A DNA stretch of 64,000 bases from Elephas maximus indicus (GCF_024166365.1 NC_064835.1:61236607-61300606); one strand, 5' to 3'. Shown: positions 1-12,720, counted from the first letter of the stretch. Notes: generated by a model not told the origin, from the sequence alone. Numbers and translations are program-made.

Positions 1-91
1 CATAGAGTTTCCAAGGAACGCCTGGCGGATTCAAACTGCCGACCCTTTGGTTAGCAGCTGTAGCACTTAACCACTACGCCACCAGGGTTTT
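1..91 (-). mobile_element. Afrotherian tRNA-derived SINE, cut by the window edge
   Basis: Reverse complement of the SINE 5' part, ending with the inverse of AAACCCTGGTGGC. The 3' part is off the left edge. Confidence 0.88.
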
Positions 92-92
92 T

Positions 93-290
93 GAGTGCTC
101 TGGAATTAGGCTGCCTGAGTCTAAATTCCACTTCTGTCACTTACTGGCCGTGTGACCTTGGGCGAGGAATTTAGCCAAGCCTTAGTTATTAATTCCTGCG
201 CCATGCAGTAGTTGCAAGAATCGATTGAATGAGATCATGTACGTAAATTATTTAGTACATAGTAAGCGCTCAGTAAAAGTTGGCTGTTCT
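93..290 (+). repeat. MIR element
   Basis: Core motif visible: CACTTACTGGCCGTGTGACC, then GTACATAGTAAGCGCTCAGT. Confidence 0.7.
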
Positions 291-1139
291 TAGGATTAAT
301 AATTTCGAAAATCTCTGTATATCAATGATTTGATATGTTTCTGAGATTTGTTTTTAATGGCCAGGGCAATGTGTCTTATATATTTCTGTATGACCAGCAC
401 TTGTTACCCTGTCTAGCTCATAGTACATTGTCAGTAAATGTTTCTTGAATAAACAATTGAATGATTGGGGGAAAAAACCAAATGATTCAGGAGAGGTTGT
501 GACATCAACACAAGTAGTTAGAGATGTATCCCAAGTGCTCATAGCTTCCCTTAGTAACCAGTAAATATCATGAATTGATCCAAATACTTCTTGAATTTAT
601 TTGTAATTTTTCAAATTCTGGTAACCAGGATCATTAACTAAATAAAAATTGTGTCTATACTTCCTTTTTGAAGAGAGAAACAAGTTACAAGAACAATGCT
701 GATACTCAGATTAGCTTAAAAAGTAACTATGAGAATATGTCCTTTGGTCAGTCTAAATTCTGCCTTCTTTGGTACAGTCCTGCCCAGTGACAACTAAATA
801 TCACAAAAAGGACTTGAAGACACTACAAGATCCAGAATCATCAAGGAAAGAATGAACTTACTTAGAAACTAAGAAGGCAGATTCACAGTTTAGAAAATTC
901 TTTAACAGTACCTGAAATGAAAATGGTAACCGTAAATTATATTCATATTAGTTAAGATATTCTATAAAATTTCAGCCTGTACAGCCTATTCTATGTTTTC
1001 TTCAAGCTATATAAATGGTACTTCTTTTAATTTATTCCTGCTTGATCTAACTTGGTCATTTTTTCTTTATTTTAGAAGTTAGCTGAAAGACCCTGCCCAG
1101 TGTTCTTTTTGGTCGCTTTTGTCTGGTTACTTTTAATTG
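291..1139. other. No gene recognised
   Basis: AT-rich intergenic or intronic sequence, probably upstream M1AP intron. At 380-460 there is a short L2/MIR-like tail (CATAGTACATTGTCAGTAAA). Confidence 0.5.
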
Positions 1140-1370
1140 TTTTATTACGAGTTATGCAATTGCAAACATTATAGAAGTATAATATAGACCAATTCAAAAT
1201 TACCCAAACTCCCACCCTCCAGAGCTGGTCATCATCAACAGCGTAGGACACATTCTACTGAAATGCTTTCCCTAAACATACATGTACATGTAACATTATT
1301 ATTGTTATGATATATTTACTCTTATAAAAACAGAAGTATACTATACCCATTTTATTTAGGTATTTATCCA
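1140..1370 (-). repeat. L1 3'-end remnant
   Basis: Decayed segment resembling the reverse complement of old L1 3' regions (CCCACCCTCCAGAGCTGGTC, TTATAAAAACAGAAGTATAC). By eye. Confidence 0.35.
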
Positions 1371-1584
1371 GAAATTTTTTTTCCATGTTGATACATAGTG
1401 ATCTAACCCATGTCTTTTAATAGCTGTTAGGTAGTCTAATGTATGGATGCATCAGCATTGGATTTTTATGCTTTACTATAAAACTGTGTGACCTTGAGCA
1501 AGTTACTCAACCCTGAGACTCTGGGAGAAGATATGTGAACAACAAAACTACAGTCCCTTAATGTATTCCAGCATTTGTGTGTAG

Positions 1585-1822
1585 ATCATAATGACAGCTA
1601 ACGTTTTATTGAATACTTACCGTTCAAATACTTTCTGTTCTAAATAATTTCTACGTATTATCTTATTTAATTCCCATTTCTCTACATGAAGAAACTAAGG
1701 CATAATTTCTTGTCTAAAGCAACTTTCCCCAAGTTTATTCAGGTAAGAGATCGAACAGGTATTCAAAGCCAAGCAGTCTAACTCCAAAGCTCAGGTACTT
1801 AACCATTCTCTATATTGCCTCA
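1585..1822 (+). repeat. MIR element
   Basis: GTTTTATTGAATACTTACCG ... CTACATGAAGAAACTAAGGC, typical MIR layout. Confidence 0.6.
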
Positions 1823-2131
1823 GTTGAGTTGCTCAACAATTCAAAAGTTGGTTCTTTGAAAAAACTAACAAAATAGAGAATCATCTGGTGAAACTGATGA
1901 AGGAAAAAAAAAGGGCAGAATAAGCTATGTCAGCAATGGGAAAAGAAAACATAATGGCAGATAAAACTATGAATGCAAACATTTAGACAAAAATGGACAT
2001 ATTCCTAAAATACATGCCCTATCAAACTGAATCACAAAGAAATAAAAATCTTAATAGTCTCTTAATGAACCAATTCCAGATGATTTTAAAGACAAGTTCT
2101 ACCAAACTTTCAAGAAACATATCACTCCAGT

Positions 2132-2651
2132 TGTCATGGATTGAATTGTGTCCCCCAAAAAATGTGTATATCAACTTGGTTAGGCCATGATTCCCAGTAT
2201 TGTGTGGCTGTCCTCCATTATGTGATTGTAATTTTATGTTAAGAGGATTAGGGTAAGATTGTAACACCACCCTTGTTCAGGTCACCTCCCTGATCCAATG
2301 TAAAGGGAGTTTCCCTGGGGCATGGCCCGCACCACCTTTTAGCTCTCAAGAGATAAAAGGAAAGGGAAGCAAGCAGAGAGTTGGGGACCTCATACCACCA
2401 AGAAAGCAGCGCCAAGAGCAGAGCGCGTCCTTTGGACCTGAGGTCCCTGCACCTGAGAAGCTCCTCGACCAGGGAAAGATTGAGGACAAGGACCTTCATC
2501 CAGAGCTGACAAGGAGAGAAAGGCTTCCCGTGGAGCCGAACCCCTGACTTTGGACTTGTAACCTACTAAGACTGTGAGAAAATAAACTTCTCTTTGTTAA
2601 AACCATCCACTTGTGGTATTTCTGTTATAGCAGCACTGGATGACTAAAACA
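2132..2651 (+). mobile_element. Solo LTR, MaLR/ERVL type
   Basis: A 520-bp element begins TGTCATGGATTGAATTGTGT and ends TGACTAAAACA, with an internal AATAAA near its 3' end. The start and end resemble MLT1/THE1-type LTRs of the mammalian MaLR group. It is flanked by an exact 5-base duplication, CCAGT (2127-2131 and 2652-2656). No internal coding region is present. Confidence 0.82.
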
Positions 2652-2834
2652 CCAGTCAAATTAAGAAGGAAGAAAAAAAGGAAGGAAGGAGAAAACACTC
2701 TCCAAGTCAGTACAAAACCAGAGAAGGACAATATAATAAAAGAAAATTGCGGACCAATCTCACTCATGGAAATAGGTGCAACAAGCTTAAATAATCCAGT
2801 TATATAAAATAATAATAATACAATATATCATGAC

Positions 2835-3232
2835 TGTTATGGATGGAATTGTGTCCCCAAAAAATATGTGTTGTAAATCCTAAATTCTATGCCTGTGGTT
2901 ATAATCCTATTTGTTATGTTAATGAGGCAGGATTAGTGTACGGCATATGTTTGGAGTCAGTCTCTTTTGAGATATAAAAGAGATTAAAAGTAAGCTAGCA
3001 AGTAGAGATGGGGAAAGAGAGATGCCATGCCACATGAAGATCGCGCAGGAGGAGAAGCCCAAAAGAGACAAGGACCTTCCTCCAGAGCCAACAGAGAGAG
3101 AAAGCCCTCCCCTAAAGCTGGCGCCCTGAATTTGGACTTCTAGCCTTCTAAAATGTGAGAAAATAAATTTCTGTTTGTTAAAACCACCCACTTGAGGTAT
3201 TTCTGTTATAGCAGCACTAGATAACTTAGACA
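2835..3232 (+). mobile_element. Solo LTR, MaLR/ERVL type, shorter copy
   Basis: Related to the neighbouring LTR but 398 bp. It begins TGTTATGGATGGAATTGTGT, ends ACTTAGACA, and has exact 5-base flanks ATGAC (2830-2834 and 3233-3237). Confidence 0.82.
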
Positions 3233-3394
3233 ATGACCAAGCTGGGTTTATCCCAGGGATACAAAATGGTTTAGCATTAGAGAATATATAAATATAATTC
3301 ACTACATTAACAGATTGTTGTTCTGTTGTTGTTAGAGAGCCAGAACCAGACAGCCACATATATGAAAGCTTTATATATGACCAAGCTGGCATGG

Positions 3395-3631
3395 CAGAGC
3401 AGTGGGAAAAGGAAGGACCAATCTCTAGAAAAGGACATCATGGTTGGTAAAGTCGAGGCTTCATCGAAAACAAGTTAACCCTTCAATGAGATGGGCTGAC
3501 AGAACAGCAGCAACAGTGAACTCAAACATATCAGTGATCCTGAAGATGGCGCAGGACAGGGCAACATTTCATTGTTAGGCGTGAGGTCACCATGAATAGG
3601 AGCCTACTCAATGGCACCTAACAGCAACAAC
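3395..3631 (+). mobile_element. RTE 3' fragment (copy D), diverged
   Basis: Contains recognisable RTE 3' segments (GAAAAGGACATCATGGTTGG, AAGATGGCGCAGGACAGGGC) and the terminal CTCAATGGCACCTAACAGCA. Much more decayed than copies A-C. Confidence 0.7.
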
Positions 3632-4485
3632 CTCCAAAGATATATACAATATGATGCCTGTTTGTAAAGCTCAAATAAAACTAAAATAATAAAGCATTGT
3701 TTAAAGTAATAAAACTACTTTTAAAAGGAAAAGAATGATTTCAAAAAAATTGTACAAACTTTTCTAAACAATAGCTAGGTAATAAATATGCCAAAGCTAA
3801 AATGGCCACTGTGATCAGTGCACTTTGGCATCCAGAGGGCATCTGTCCAGGTTGATGGCAGGCTGCATCTTTGAGTGTGCCTTTCAGTCAGTTACAAATC
3901 AACCTTACGATGCTGTCAGCCAGCCTACATTTGTCAGCCTTGCACATAAGGATATCAGGTTCCCTTCCTAAGTGCTCGCAAACCATCTGTTTAATATTTC
4001 CTCCTAGGCTTTGCCAGAAATCAATGTCAAGCTCTCTTGGAAAGGTATTTTATACATATGTGTTCTCAAGAAACAACGAATGTTAACAACCCGAACATGG
4101 AAAACAAAGACGTGTTGCTTCCTAAAGGAGTCCTGGGGTGGGAGGCAGAGCGGGGCACCCCTGTATGCTTCAGTGCAATTGACAGACTCCAGATATGGAT
4201 TTTTCTTCTTATAGTGTCTTAGAAAATAGACCAGCAAATGCCGCTGTTCATTGAGTTTTCCTTTGATACTAACTGCGTTAAAGTCCCTTTCCTATGGTGT
4301 TAAGACTAAATTAGAGCCACTGTTGTATTTATTGTCTAAAGATTTTTAAAACAAAGAGATGTTTGTTTGTTTGTTTCATTAACAGAAGCCATGTTCTTAG
4401 AAAAATTCTTTCCTTTTTTTAAAAACTGAATTAAAGAATTTCATAGAGTCCAGCGGGAAATCTGATGTTCTTTGAAAAATGGGAT
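3632..4485. other. No gene recognised
   Basis: Unique-looking sequence with short overlapping open frames in several frames and no consistent splice structure. No coding support. Confidence 0.4.
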
Positions 4486-5360
4486 TTAAAAAAATTTTTT
4501 TCCTCACCAATTTTATTGAGGAATACCATAAAGTGCAAACATTCAAAGTGTACGACTGGATGAGTTTTGACAGTTGAATGGACCCACAAATTCATCACCA
4601 CAATCAAGATTCAGAACCTTTCCATCATCCCCAAAAGATTCCTCTTGCCCCTTTGCACTCCGTCGCTGCTGTGGACAATTGATATGCTTTGTATCCATTG
4701 ATCTGTTTGCATTTTATATAAATGGAATCATATAGTATATATACTTTCTTGAGTCTGTTTTTTTTCATTCAGGTTTTGAGATTCATTTGTGTTGCTGTTT
4801 GTATGGGTTGTTAGTTTCTTTTTATTGCTAAATCGTATCACATTGTATGAATATGCCACGTTTTGTTTAACCATTCACCTGCTGGTGGACATTTGAGTTT
4901 CCAGTTTTTGACTACTGTGAATAAGGCTGCTACAAATATCCATTTACAAATCTTTGTGTGGATATATGTTTTCATTTTTCTTGAATCTTACTGTTTGTGA
5001 TTTGTCTTTTATCTCCCATTTACTTTCAACCCATTTGTGCCCTTATACTTAAAATGTATGTCTTGTAGACAGCATATAATTGGGTCTTGCTTTTTACCAT
5101 TCTGATAACCTCTGCCTTTTATTTGGAGTGTACAGGCCATAAGCATTTACCGTAATTATTGATATGGTTGGATTTAGGCCTGCCATTTTATTTTTTGTTT
5201 GTCCTCACTGTTTTTTATTCATCTTTTCCCTGCTTTCTTGCTTCATTTTGGTTTGTTTAATTTTTTTAGAATTCCATTTTAATTTATCTATTGTCATTTA
5301 CCACACATGTCTGTCAGTTTGTCATACTGTAGTGGCTTGCATGTTGCTGTGATACTAGAA
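4486..5360 (-). repeat. L1 remnant (antisense)
   Basis: Left part resembles old L1 3' UTR in reverse (TTTTATTGAGGAATACCATA, CACAAATTCATCACCACAAT); right part resembles antisense L1 ORF2 (ATGTCTTGTAGACAGCATAT). RTE copy A abuts its right end. Confidence 0.6.
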
Positions 5361-5371
5361 GCTTTGCAACC

Positions 5372-8300
5372 AGTATTTCAAATATCAGCAGGGTCAACCT
5401 TGGTAGACAGGTTTTAGCTAAGCTTCCACACTAAGACAGACCAGGAAGAAGGACATGGCAGCCTACTTCTGAAAAAATTGCCTAGTGAAAACCTGATGAA
5501 TATCAGCAGAATGTTGTCTGATATAATGCCAGAAGATGAGTCCCTCAGGGTGGAAGGCATGCAAAATACAATGGAGGAAGAGCTGCTTCCTCAAACTAGA
5601 GTTGACTTAATGGTGTCAATGGAGTCCAGCTTTCAGGACCTTCATTAGCTGAGGTAGCACAACTCTAAATGAGAATAAACAGCTGCAAACATCCATTAAT
5701 AATCATAAGGTGAAATGTATGAAGTATGAGTCTAGGAAAATTGGAAGTCATCAAAAATGAAATGGAATACATAAAGATTGATATCCTTAAGCATTAGTGA
5801 GCTGAAATGGATTGGTATTGGCCATTCTGAATCAGACAATCATATGATCTATTATGCTGGGAATGACAAATTGAAGAGGAATGGCGTCTCATTCATCGTC
5901 AAAAAGAATGTTTCAAGATCTATGCTGAAGTACAACGCTGTCGGTAATAGGATAACATCCATACGCCTACAAGGAAGGCCAGTTAATACGACTATTATTC
6001 AAGTTTACACATCAAGCACCAAAGCCAAAGATGAAGAAACGGAAGATTTTTACCAGTTTCTGCAGTCTGAAATTGATCAACATGCAATCAAGGTGCATTA
6101 ATAATTATTGGTGATGTGAATGTGAAAGTTGGAAATAAAGAAGGATTGATAGTTGGAAAATATGGCCTTGGTGATAGAAATGACGTCAGAGATTGCGTGA
6201 TAAGAATTTTTGCAAAACCAATGACTTATGCATTGCAAATACCTTTTTGCAAGAACATAAACAGCGACAATACACATGGACCTTGCCAGATGGAGTACAG
6301 AGGAATCAAATTAACTACATCTGTGGAAAGAGACAATGGAAAAGCTCAATATCATCAGTCAGAACAAGGCCAGGGGCTGAGTGCAGAATTAGATCATCAA
6401 TTGCTCATATGCAAGTTCAAGTTAAAGGTAAAGAAAATTAAAACAAATCCACAAGAGCCAAAATACAACCTTGAGTATATCCCACCTGAACTTGAAAACC
6501 AACTCAAGAATACATTTGACGCATTGAACGCTAGTGACCAAAGACTAGACGAGTTGTGGAAAGACATCAAGAACATCATACACGAAGAAAGAAAAAAGTC
6601 ATTAAAAAGACAAGAAAGAAAGAAAAGACCAAAAAGGGTGTCAGAAGAGACTCTGAAGCTTGCTCTTGAACATTGAGTAGCTAAAGCAAATGGAAGAAAT
6701 GATGTAGTGGAAAAGCTGATCAGAAGATTTCAAAGGGTGGTTCGAGAAGACAAAGTAAAACATTATAATGAAATGTGCAAAGACCTGGAGCTAGAGAATG
6801 AAAAGGGAAGAACATGCTGAAAAAACAGAAGAAAGAATTGAAGCCTCAAGTTGCAATTTTGAAGGATTCTGTGGGCAAAATATTGAATGACGCAGGAAAC
6901 ATCAAAAGTAGGTGGAAGGAATATACAGAGAGAGTCACTGTACCAAAAAAATTGGTCGACATTCAGCCATTTCAGGAGGTAGGGTATGATCCAGAACCAA
7001 TGGTACTGGAGGAAGAAATCTAAGCTGCATTGAAGGCACTGGTGAAAAACAAGGCTTCAGGAATTGACAGAATACCAATGAGATGTTTCAACAAATGGAT
7101 ACAGTTCTGGAAGTGCTCACTAGTCTATGCCAAGAAATTTGGGAGACAGCTACCTGGCCAACCGACTGGAAGAGATCCATTTTGTGCCGATTTGAAAGAA
7201 AGGTGATCCAACAGAATGCAGAAATTATTGAACAATATCGTTAATATCACACGCAAGTAAAATTTTGCCGAAGATCATTCAAAAGTCATTGCAGCAGTAC
7301 ATCAACAGGGAATTGCCAGAAATCCAAGCTGGATTCAGAAGAGGACATGGAACTAGGGATATCATTACTGATGTCACATGGATCTTGGCTGAAAACAGAG
7401 AATACCATAAAGATGTTTACCTGTGTTTTATTGACTATGCAAAGGCATTCGACTGTGTGGATCATAACAAATTATGGATAACATTGCCAAAAATGGAAAT
7501 TCCAGAACACTTAATTGTGCTCATGTGGAACCTGTACATACACCAAGGTGCAGTTGTTCAAACAGATTAAGGGGATACTGCATGGTTTAAAATCAAGAAA
7601 GGTGTACATCGGAGTTGCATCCTTTCACTATATTTATTCAATCTTTATGCTGAGCAAATAACCTGAAAGCTGGACTATATGAAAAAGAATGTAGCCTCAG
7701 GATTGATAGAAGACTCATTAACAACCTGTGATATGCAGATGACACAACCTTGCTTGCTGGAAGTGGAGAGGACTTGAAGCACTTACTGATGAAGATCAAA
7801 GACTACATCCTTCAGTATGGATTACATCTCAACATAAAGAAAACAAAAATCCTTGCAACTGGCAACATCATGATAAATAATGAAAAGACTGACGTTATCA
7901 AGGATTTCATTTTACTTAGATCCACAATTAAAGACCATGGAAACAGCAGTCAAGAAATCAAAGGACATATTGATTGCATTGGGTAAATCCGCTGCAAAAG
8001 GCCTCTTTAAAGTGTTAAAAAGCAAATATGTCACTTTAAGGACTAAGGTGTGACTTGCCTGATCAATCATGATATTTTCAGTTGCCTCATATGCATGCAA
8101 AAGCTGGACAATGAATAAGGAAGACCGAAGAAGAATTGATGCCTTTAAATTATGGTGTTGGCAAAGAATATTGAATATACTAGGGACTGCCAGGATGAAC
8201 AAGTCTGCCTTGGAAGAAATAGAGCCAGAGTGCTTCTTGGAAGCGAGGATGACAAGACAGTACTTTGGATTTATTATCAGGAGGGACCAGTCCCTGGAAG

Positions 8301-8500
8301 ACATCATACCTGGAAAAGTAGAGGGTCATCAAAAAAGAGGAAGACCCTCAAGGAGATAGACTGACACAGTGGCTGCAACAATGGGCTCAGACATAACAAC
8401 CATTGTGAGGAAGGGACAGGACCGGGTAGTGTTTTGCTCTGTTGTACATAGGGTCTCTATGAGTTGGAACCAACTTGACGGCATGTCAGAACAACAACAC
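5372..8500 (+). mobile_element. RTE/BovB-class LINE copy A, near full length, inactive
   Basis: About 3.1 kb, the usual length for RTE elements. Reading-frame pieces show an AP-like endonuclease region (from about 5780: ISELKWIGIGHSESDNH, then GDVNVKVGN near 6110) and a reverse transcriptase region (AGFRRGHGTRDIITDVTWIL and FIDYAKAFD near 7430, catalytic YADD at 7732-7743). The frame is broken by several stops and shifts, so it cannot make one protein. The 3' end (GGACCGGGTAGTG... then GTCTCTATGAGTTGGAACCA) resembles the SINE tail. Inserted in L1-derived sequence. Confidence 0.9.
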
Positions 8501-8639
8501 TGTCATTTAGTTATACCTCTTTGCATTATTTTTTTAGTGCCTGCCATAGGGATTATATTATATATCATTAACTTTTCAGTCTACTTAGAGTCAATATAGT
8601 ACCACTTCACATAAAATATGGAAACCTAAGGATTATATA

Positions 8640-8745
8640 TATTTTTAATATATAAATGTATATATAATTGTAGATGTATGTGTGTGTATATATATATACG
8701 TGTATATATATACACATGTATATATAATTCCCAAGTATATATTTA
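8640..8745. repeat. TA/TG microsatellite region
   Basis: Alternating TATATA and TGTGTG runs, interrupted. Confidence 0.8.
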
Positions 8746-8854
8746 AATTTAACTTTTTTACAACTCAGGTAAAATGTGGAAATCTTACAACTGTGTAGGT
8801 TCATTTACACACACATACACTGTCTTTTATAATTTCCGTATGTACGGTATCTAT

Positions 8855-9010
8855 GGAAACCCTGGTGGCATAATGGTTAAGTGCTACGGCTGCTAACCAA
8901 AGGGTCAGCAGTTCAAATCCTCCAGGCACTCCTTGGAAACTCTATGGGGCAGTTCTACTCTGACCTATAAGGTCGCTATGAGTCGGAATCGACTCGACGG
9001 CATTGGGTTT
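8855..9010 (+). mobile_element. Afrotherian tRNA-derived SINE
   Basis: Full-length ~155 bp copy from GGAAACCCTGGTGGCATAAT to GACTCGACGGCATTGGGTTT, with a B-box-like GTTCAAATCC. Confidence 0.92.
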
Positions 9011-9531
9011 ATGATACCTACATTCATTAAAAACTCCACAAGTGGTTGTACAACATGATTTACATAATCAGTGTCACTAAATTAGTACATGTAAAAATTG
9101 CCGCTATGGCAAATTTTTATTATATGTGTATTTTTTTTTCCACAATAAAATTTTTTTTATTTTAAAAAAACATAAAGGTATGAAATTTAGAGGAAAAAAA
9201 AACTCCATGAGAGTATTATAAATTTTTCTTTAAACAATCATGTGCATTTTTTAAAAATTAAGAGAAAAATAGTCTTTTACATTTACCCGTGTATTTACCA
9301 CTTCTGATCTTTTCATTTATTCCTGAAAATCTAAGCTTCTCTTGGGTATCATTTCCTTCATCTTGAAGAACTTTAGTATATCTTATAGAGGAATTCTGGT
9401 GGTGACAAACTCTCTTAGTCACTCTCTCTCTGAAAATATCTTTTTCACCTTAATTCTTGAAGGATATTTTTCTTGTATGTAGATTCTGGGTTGGCAGGGT
9501 TTTGGGTTTGTTTTCCTTTTAACACTTTAAT

Positions 9532-9687
9532 GGGAACCCTGGTGGCATAGTGGTTAAGTGCTACAGCTGCTAACCCAAGGGTCGGCAGTTCAAATCCACC
9601 AGGTGCTCCTTGGAAACTCTATGGGGCAGTTTTACTCTGTTCTATAGGGTCATTATGAGTTGGAATTGACTCAACGGCACTCGGTTT
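9532..9687 (+). mobile_element. Afrotherian tRNA-derived SINE
   Basis: Full-length copy, GGGAACCCTGGTGGCATAGT to TCAACGGCACTCGGTTT. Confidence 0.92.
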
Positions 9688-9689
9688 AG

Positions 9690-10424
9690 TTTTTTGGTTC
9701 CACTATCTTCTGGACTTGCACAGTTCCTGATTAAAAGTCACAGTCCTTCAAATCATTTTTCCCTGTATGTGAAATATTTTTCTGACCACTTTCAGTATTT
9801 TTTTTTCTTCATGTTTGATTTTCAGTAGCTTTGCAATGATGTGACTGGTCATAAATTTTTTCTAATTTATCCTGTATGGGGTTCACCGAGCTTCTTGAAT
9901 CTATAAATTTTATGTCCTTAATACAGTTTGAAAAGTCTTCTGCCACTATTTCTTCTAAGTTTTTTTCTGCCTCATTCTCTCATGCCAGTCCTTCTGGGAC
10001 TACAATTATCCATACTTTAAACCTTTTTAAATTGTCACAGAATTTCCCAAGACTCTGAGCAGTTTTTGTTTTTTCTTTGTTTTGTTTTGTTTTATGTTGT
10101 TTTCTCCAAACCTCCTCTCTCCTCTTCAGATAAGATATCTCTATGGACCTATGCTTAAGTTCACTGACTCTTTTGTCTCTCATCTTCATTTTGTTATTAA
10201 GCCCATGTGAATTTTTTTATTTCAGATATTGGATTTTTCAGTTCTATAATTTCAGTCTGGTTCATTTTTATGCTATTTTTCTCTGTTGATATTGTCTGAT
10301 AATTCCCACATCTTAGTCATTTTGGGATTTGCATCTGTTGATTTTATTTTCCTTTGAGATTGAGTCACATTTTTCTGGCTCTTTGTTTGTCAAGAACATT
10401 TGGATTGTATCTTGTGAGTGTTAC
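9690..10424 (-). repeat. Probable old L1-derived sequence
   Basis: Segments such as TCCTTCTGGGACTACAATTA and TGTCCTTAATACAG resemble antisense L1 3' sequence. The sequence at 9011-9531 and 10567-10787 is similar in character. Short open frames here are not genes. Confidence 0.4.
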
Positions 10425-10566
10425 AGAGACCTGGTGGCACAGTGGTTAAGAGCTTGGCTGCTAACCAAAAGACTGGGAGTTCAAATCCACCAGCTGTTCC
10501 TTGGAAACCCTATGGCCATTCTACTCTGTCCCATAAGTGGAATTGATGTGACAGCAACAGATTTGG
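10425..10566 (+). mobile_element. Afrotherian tRNA-derived SINE, with internal deletion
   Basis: GAGACCTGGTGGCACAGTGG to the decayed tail GTGACAGCAACAGATTTGG. The middle is shortened (the CGCTATGAG region is missing). Confidence 0.85.
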
Positions 10567-10787
10567 TTTTGGTTTTGGATAGAGGCTCTGGGTCCTTTTA
10601 TATTGCTCTGAAAAGTATTTGTTTTAGAAGACAATTAATTTTGTTAGACTCAAACTGCAACTGGTTGTGCCTGCAGTGAGCGGGGACTCAGATCTAAGTT
10701 CTGTTCTTTAGCCCTTAGCTATTAGCTACTTTTACTTTGCCCCATACATGTGTGGTACAAAGGTCAGCCAGGCACCTGAACTGAGTT

Positions 10788-11107
10788 TAAAAATATAATT
10801 TAGGTTCCCAAAGACTACTCATCAGACATGGAAGGGACTGGACAATGGGCTGGAGAGAGATGCTGATGAAGAGTGAGCTACTTGTATCAGGTGGACACTT
10901 GAGACTGTGTTGGCATCTCCTGTCCGGAGGGGAGATGGGAGGGTAGAGAGGGTTAGAAACTGGCAAAAGGGTCATGAAAGGAGAGACTGGAAGGAGGGTG
11001 CGGGCTGACTCCTTAAGGGGAGAGTAAATGGGAGTATGTAGTAAGGTGTATATAAGCTTACATGTGACAGACTGACTTGATTTGTAAACTTGCACTTAAA
11101 GCACAAT
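10788..11107 (+). mobile_element. Unnamed retroposon family, copy 1
   Basis: Non-coding, ~320 bp, ending TTGTAAACTTGCACTTAAAG then CACAATAAAA. The same sequence recurs at 13978-14100, 16077-16142 and 30227-30753. The AATAAA plus A-rich end suggests a pol II-derived, LINE-mobilised retroposon. Confidence 0.65.
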
Positions 11108-11819
11108 AAAAATTATTTTAAAATATATATATATAATTTAGGGTTCTCTGCCTATGACACTCCTCTTGGATTTCCCTTTCACTCTCTGAAGGCCCTGGTT
11201 GCTCTAGGCCCCTTCCCCTGGCAACTCCAGTGAAAGACAGAGGGCTTTCTATTGAAGCTTTAGCTGCCCCCACACTGCTGTGACTGTAGCCACCCACCCT
11301 CAGGGCAAAGACTCAAAAAATGGGAAACTCAGTACTTGGTGGTCACTTATTCCAAGTTTCAACTCCTCTCCAAAATCTGTCTGCTTTTGTTCAGTCTCCA
11401 GACCACTCAGGTAATTATCTTTTATATATTTTCTAGAGTTTATAGCTGTGATTTGAAGGAAGATCATTTGGATTCTGAAATCTAACAGTACTGGAATCCA
11501 CTTGATGGGTTTGGTTCTTTCATTTTACCTCCTATTCAGGTTGGTAATCTCACATTCTCTATCACTTCTCTCTCTCTTTAGGAGACTGAGACTTAAAAGA
11601 AATTCTTGTTAAATCCCAACTCTTCTCTCCTTCTCCCTCTGCCCCCATCCTCTAACACTCCTAGACACACACCGTTGCTTTACTTGGCAAATGACTTGTA
11701 TTGCTGCTACCCATTCTTGGGACAATCTGGCCACTTCTTTATCAGAAATCAGCCCCATCATATACCTAGCACTAGTTAACCCCCAATCCTTAGTATACTG
11801 CAAAGATTAATTGGGGAAC
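11108..11819. other. No gene recognised
   Basis: Mixed sequence without a recognised repeat or exon. Confidence 0.4.
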
Positions 11820-12720
11820 AAGCCCCAGTGTCCAGAAATAGACCCATGGCCATATAGAAATTTAGTATAGGATCAAGGTGGCATCTCAAATCACTAGGGC
11901 AAAGATGAAATTGTTCGAAATTTTTTTTCTGAGACAACTGGTTAGCCATTTGGGGGAAGAAAAAAAAAAACTCCAAATGGACCAGGGATCTAAATGTAAT
12001 GAATAATAATTTTTCAAAAGTACTAAAAAATATTTGGCAAATGCCTACATAATCTCAGAAGGAAAGATCTAACTATGATTCAAAATCCAGGTACAATAAA
12101 GGAAAATGGATAAATTTAACTACATAAAAATAAAAATTTATGGCATGGCAAAAACCACCATAAACCAAGTCAAAGACAAGGGGAAATAGAAAAATTATTT
12201 GCAAATTATATCACAGGATTAAAAAAAAAAAAAGACTAAGCTCTCTAGTATATAAAGGACACTTAAAAGTTGAGGGGAGAAAGACCAAAAACCTTATAGA
12301 AAAATGGACAAGACATGAATAGATAATTGAAAAAAGATTTTTAAATGATATTTAGACACATGAAAAGATGCTCAGCCTCACTCATAATTAGAAAAATGCA
12401 AATTAAGACTACACCCAGATACCATTTCTCAACTATTACATCAGCAAAAACTAAAAAGTACGAAGCACATTCTGTTGGTGAGACTACACTTTTATACACT
12501 GTTGGGGAGGATGCACAATGGTACACGCCTTTCGGAGGAGATACTATTTAACGAATTAGAGACAAGCTAAGGAAATCTTTTTTATTTTTTTAAGGAAACT
12601 ACACATATGTTTACTTTTAACTCAACAGTGCCACTTCTAGGAATCAAATATCCTAACGATACACCTCCAACAGTACAAAAATGCATATATACATATATAC
12701 ATATACAGGATCACAAAATT
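11820..12720 (+). repeat. L1 ORF2 3' end / 3' UTR remnant
   Basis: CATGAAAAGATGCTCAGCC, ATGCAAATTAAGACTACACC and ACCATTTCTCAACTATTACA are classic late-ORF2 L1 segments. The frame is broken throughout. Confidence 0.75.

Noticed and set aside
5372-8500. Possibly active RTE element
   Set aside because: Multiple in-frame stops and frame changes separate the endonuclease and reverse transcriptase parts.
8855-9010. tRNA-like A and B boxes
   Set aside because: These belong to the repeated SINE, whose copies recur at least 18 times; no intact tRNA cloverleaf with a sensible anticodon arm was seen.
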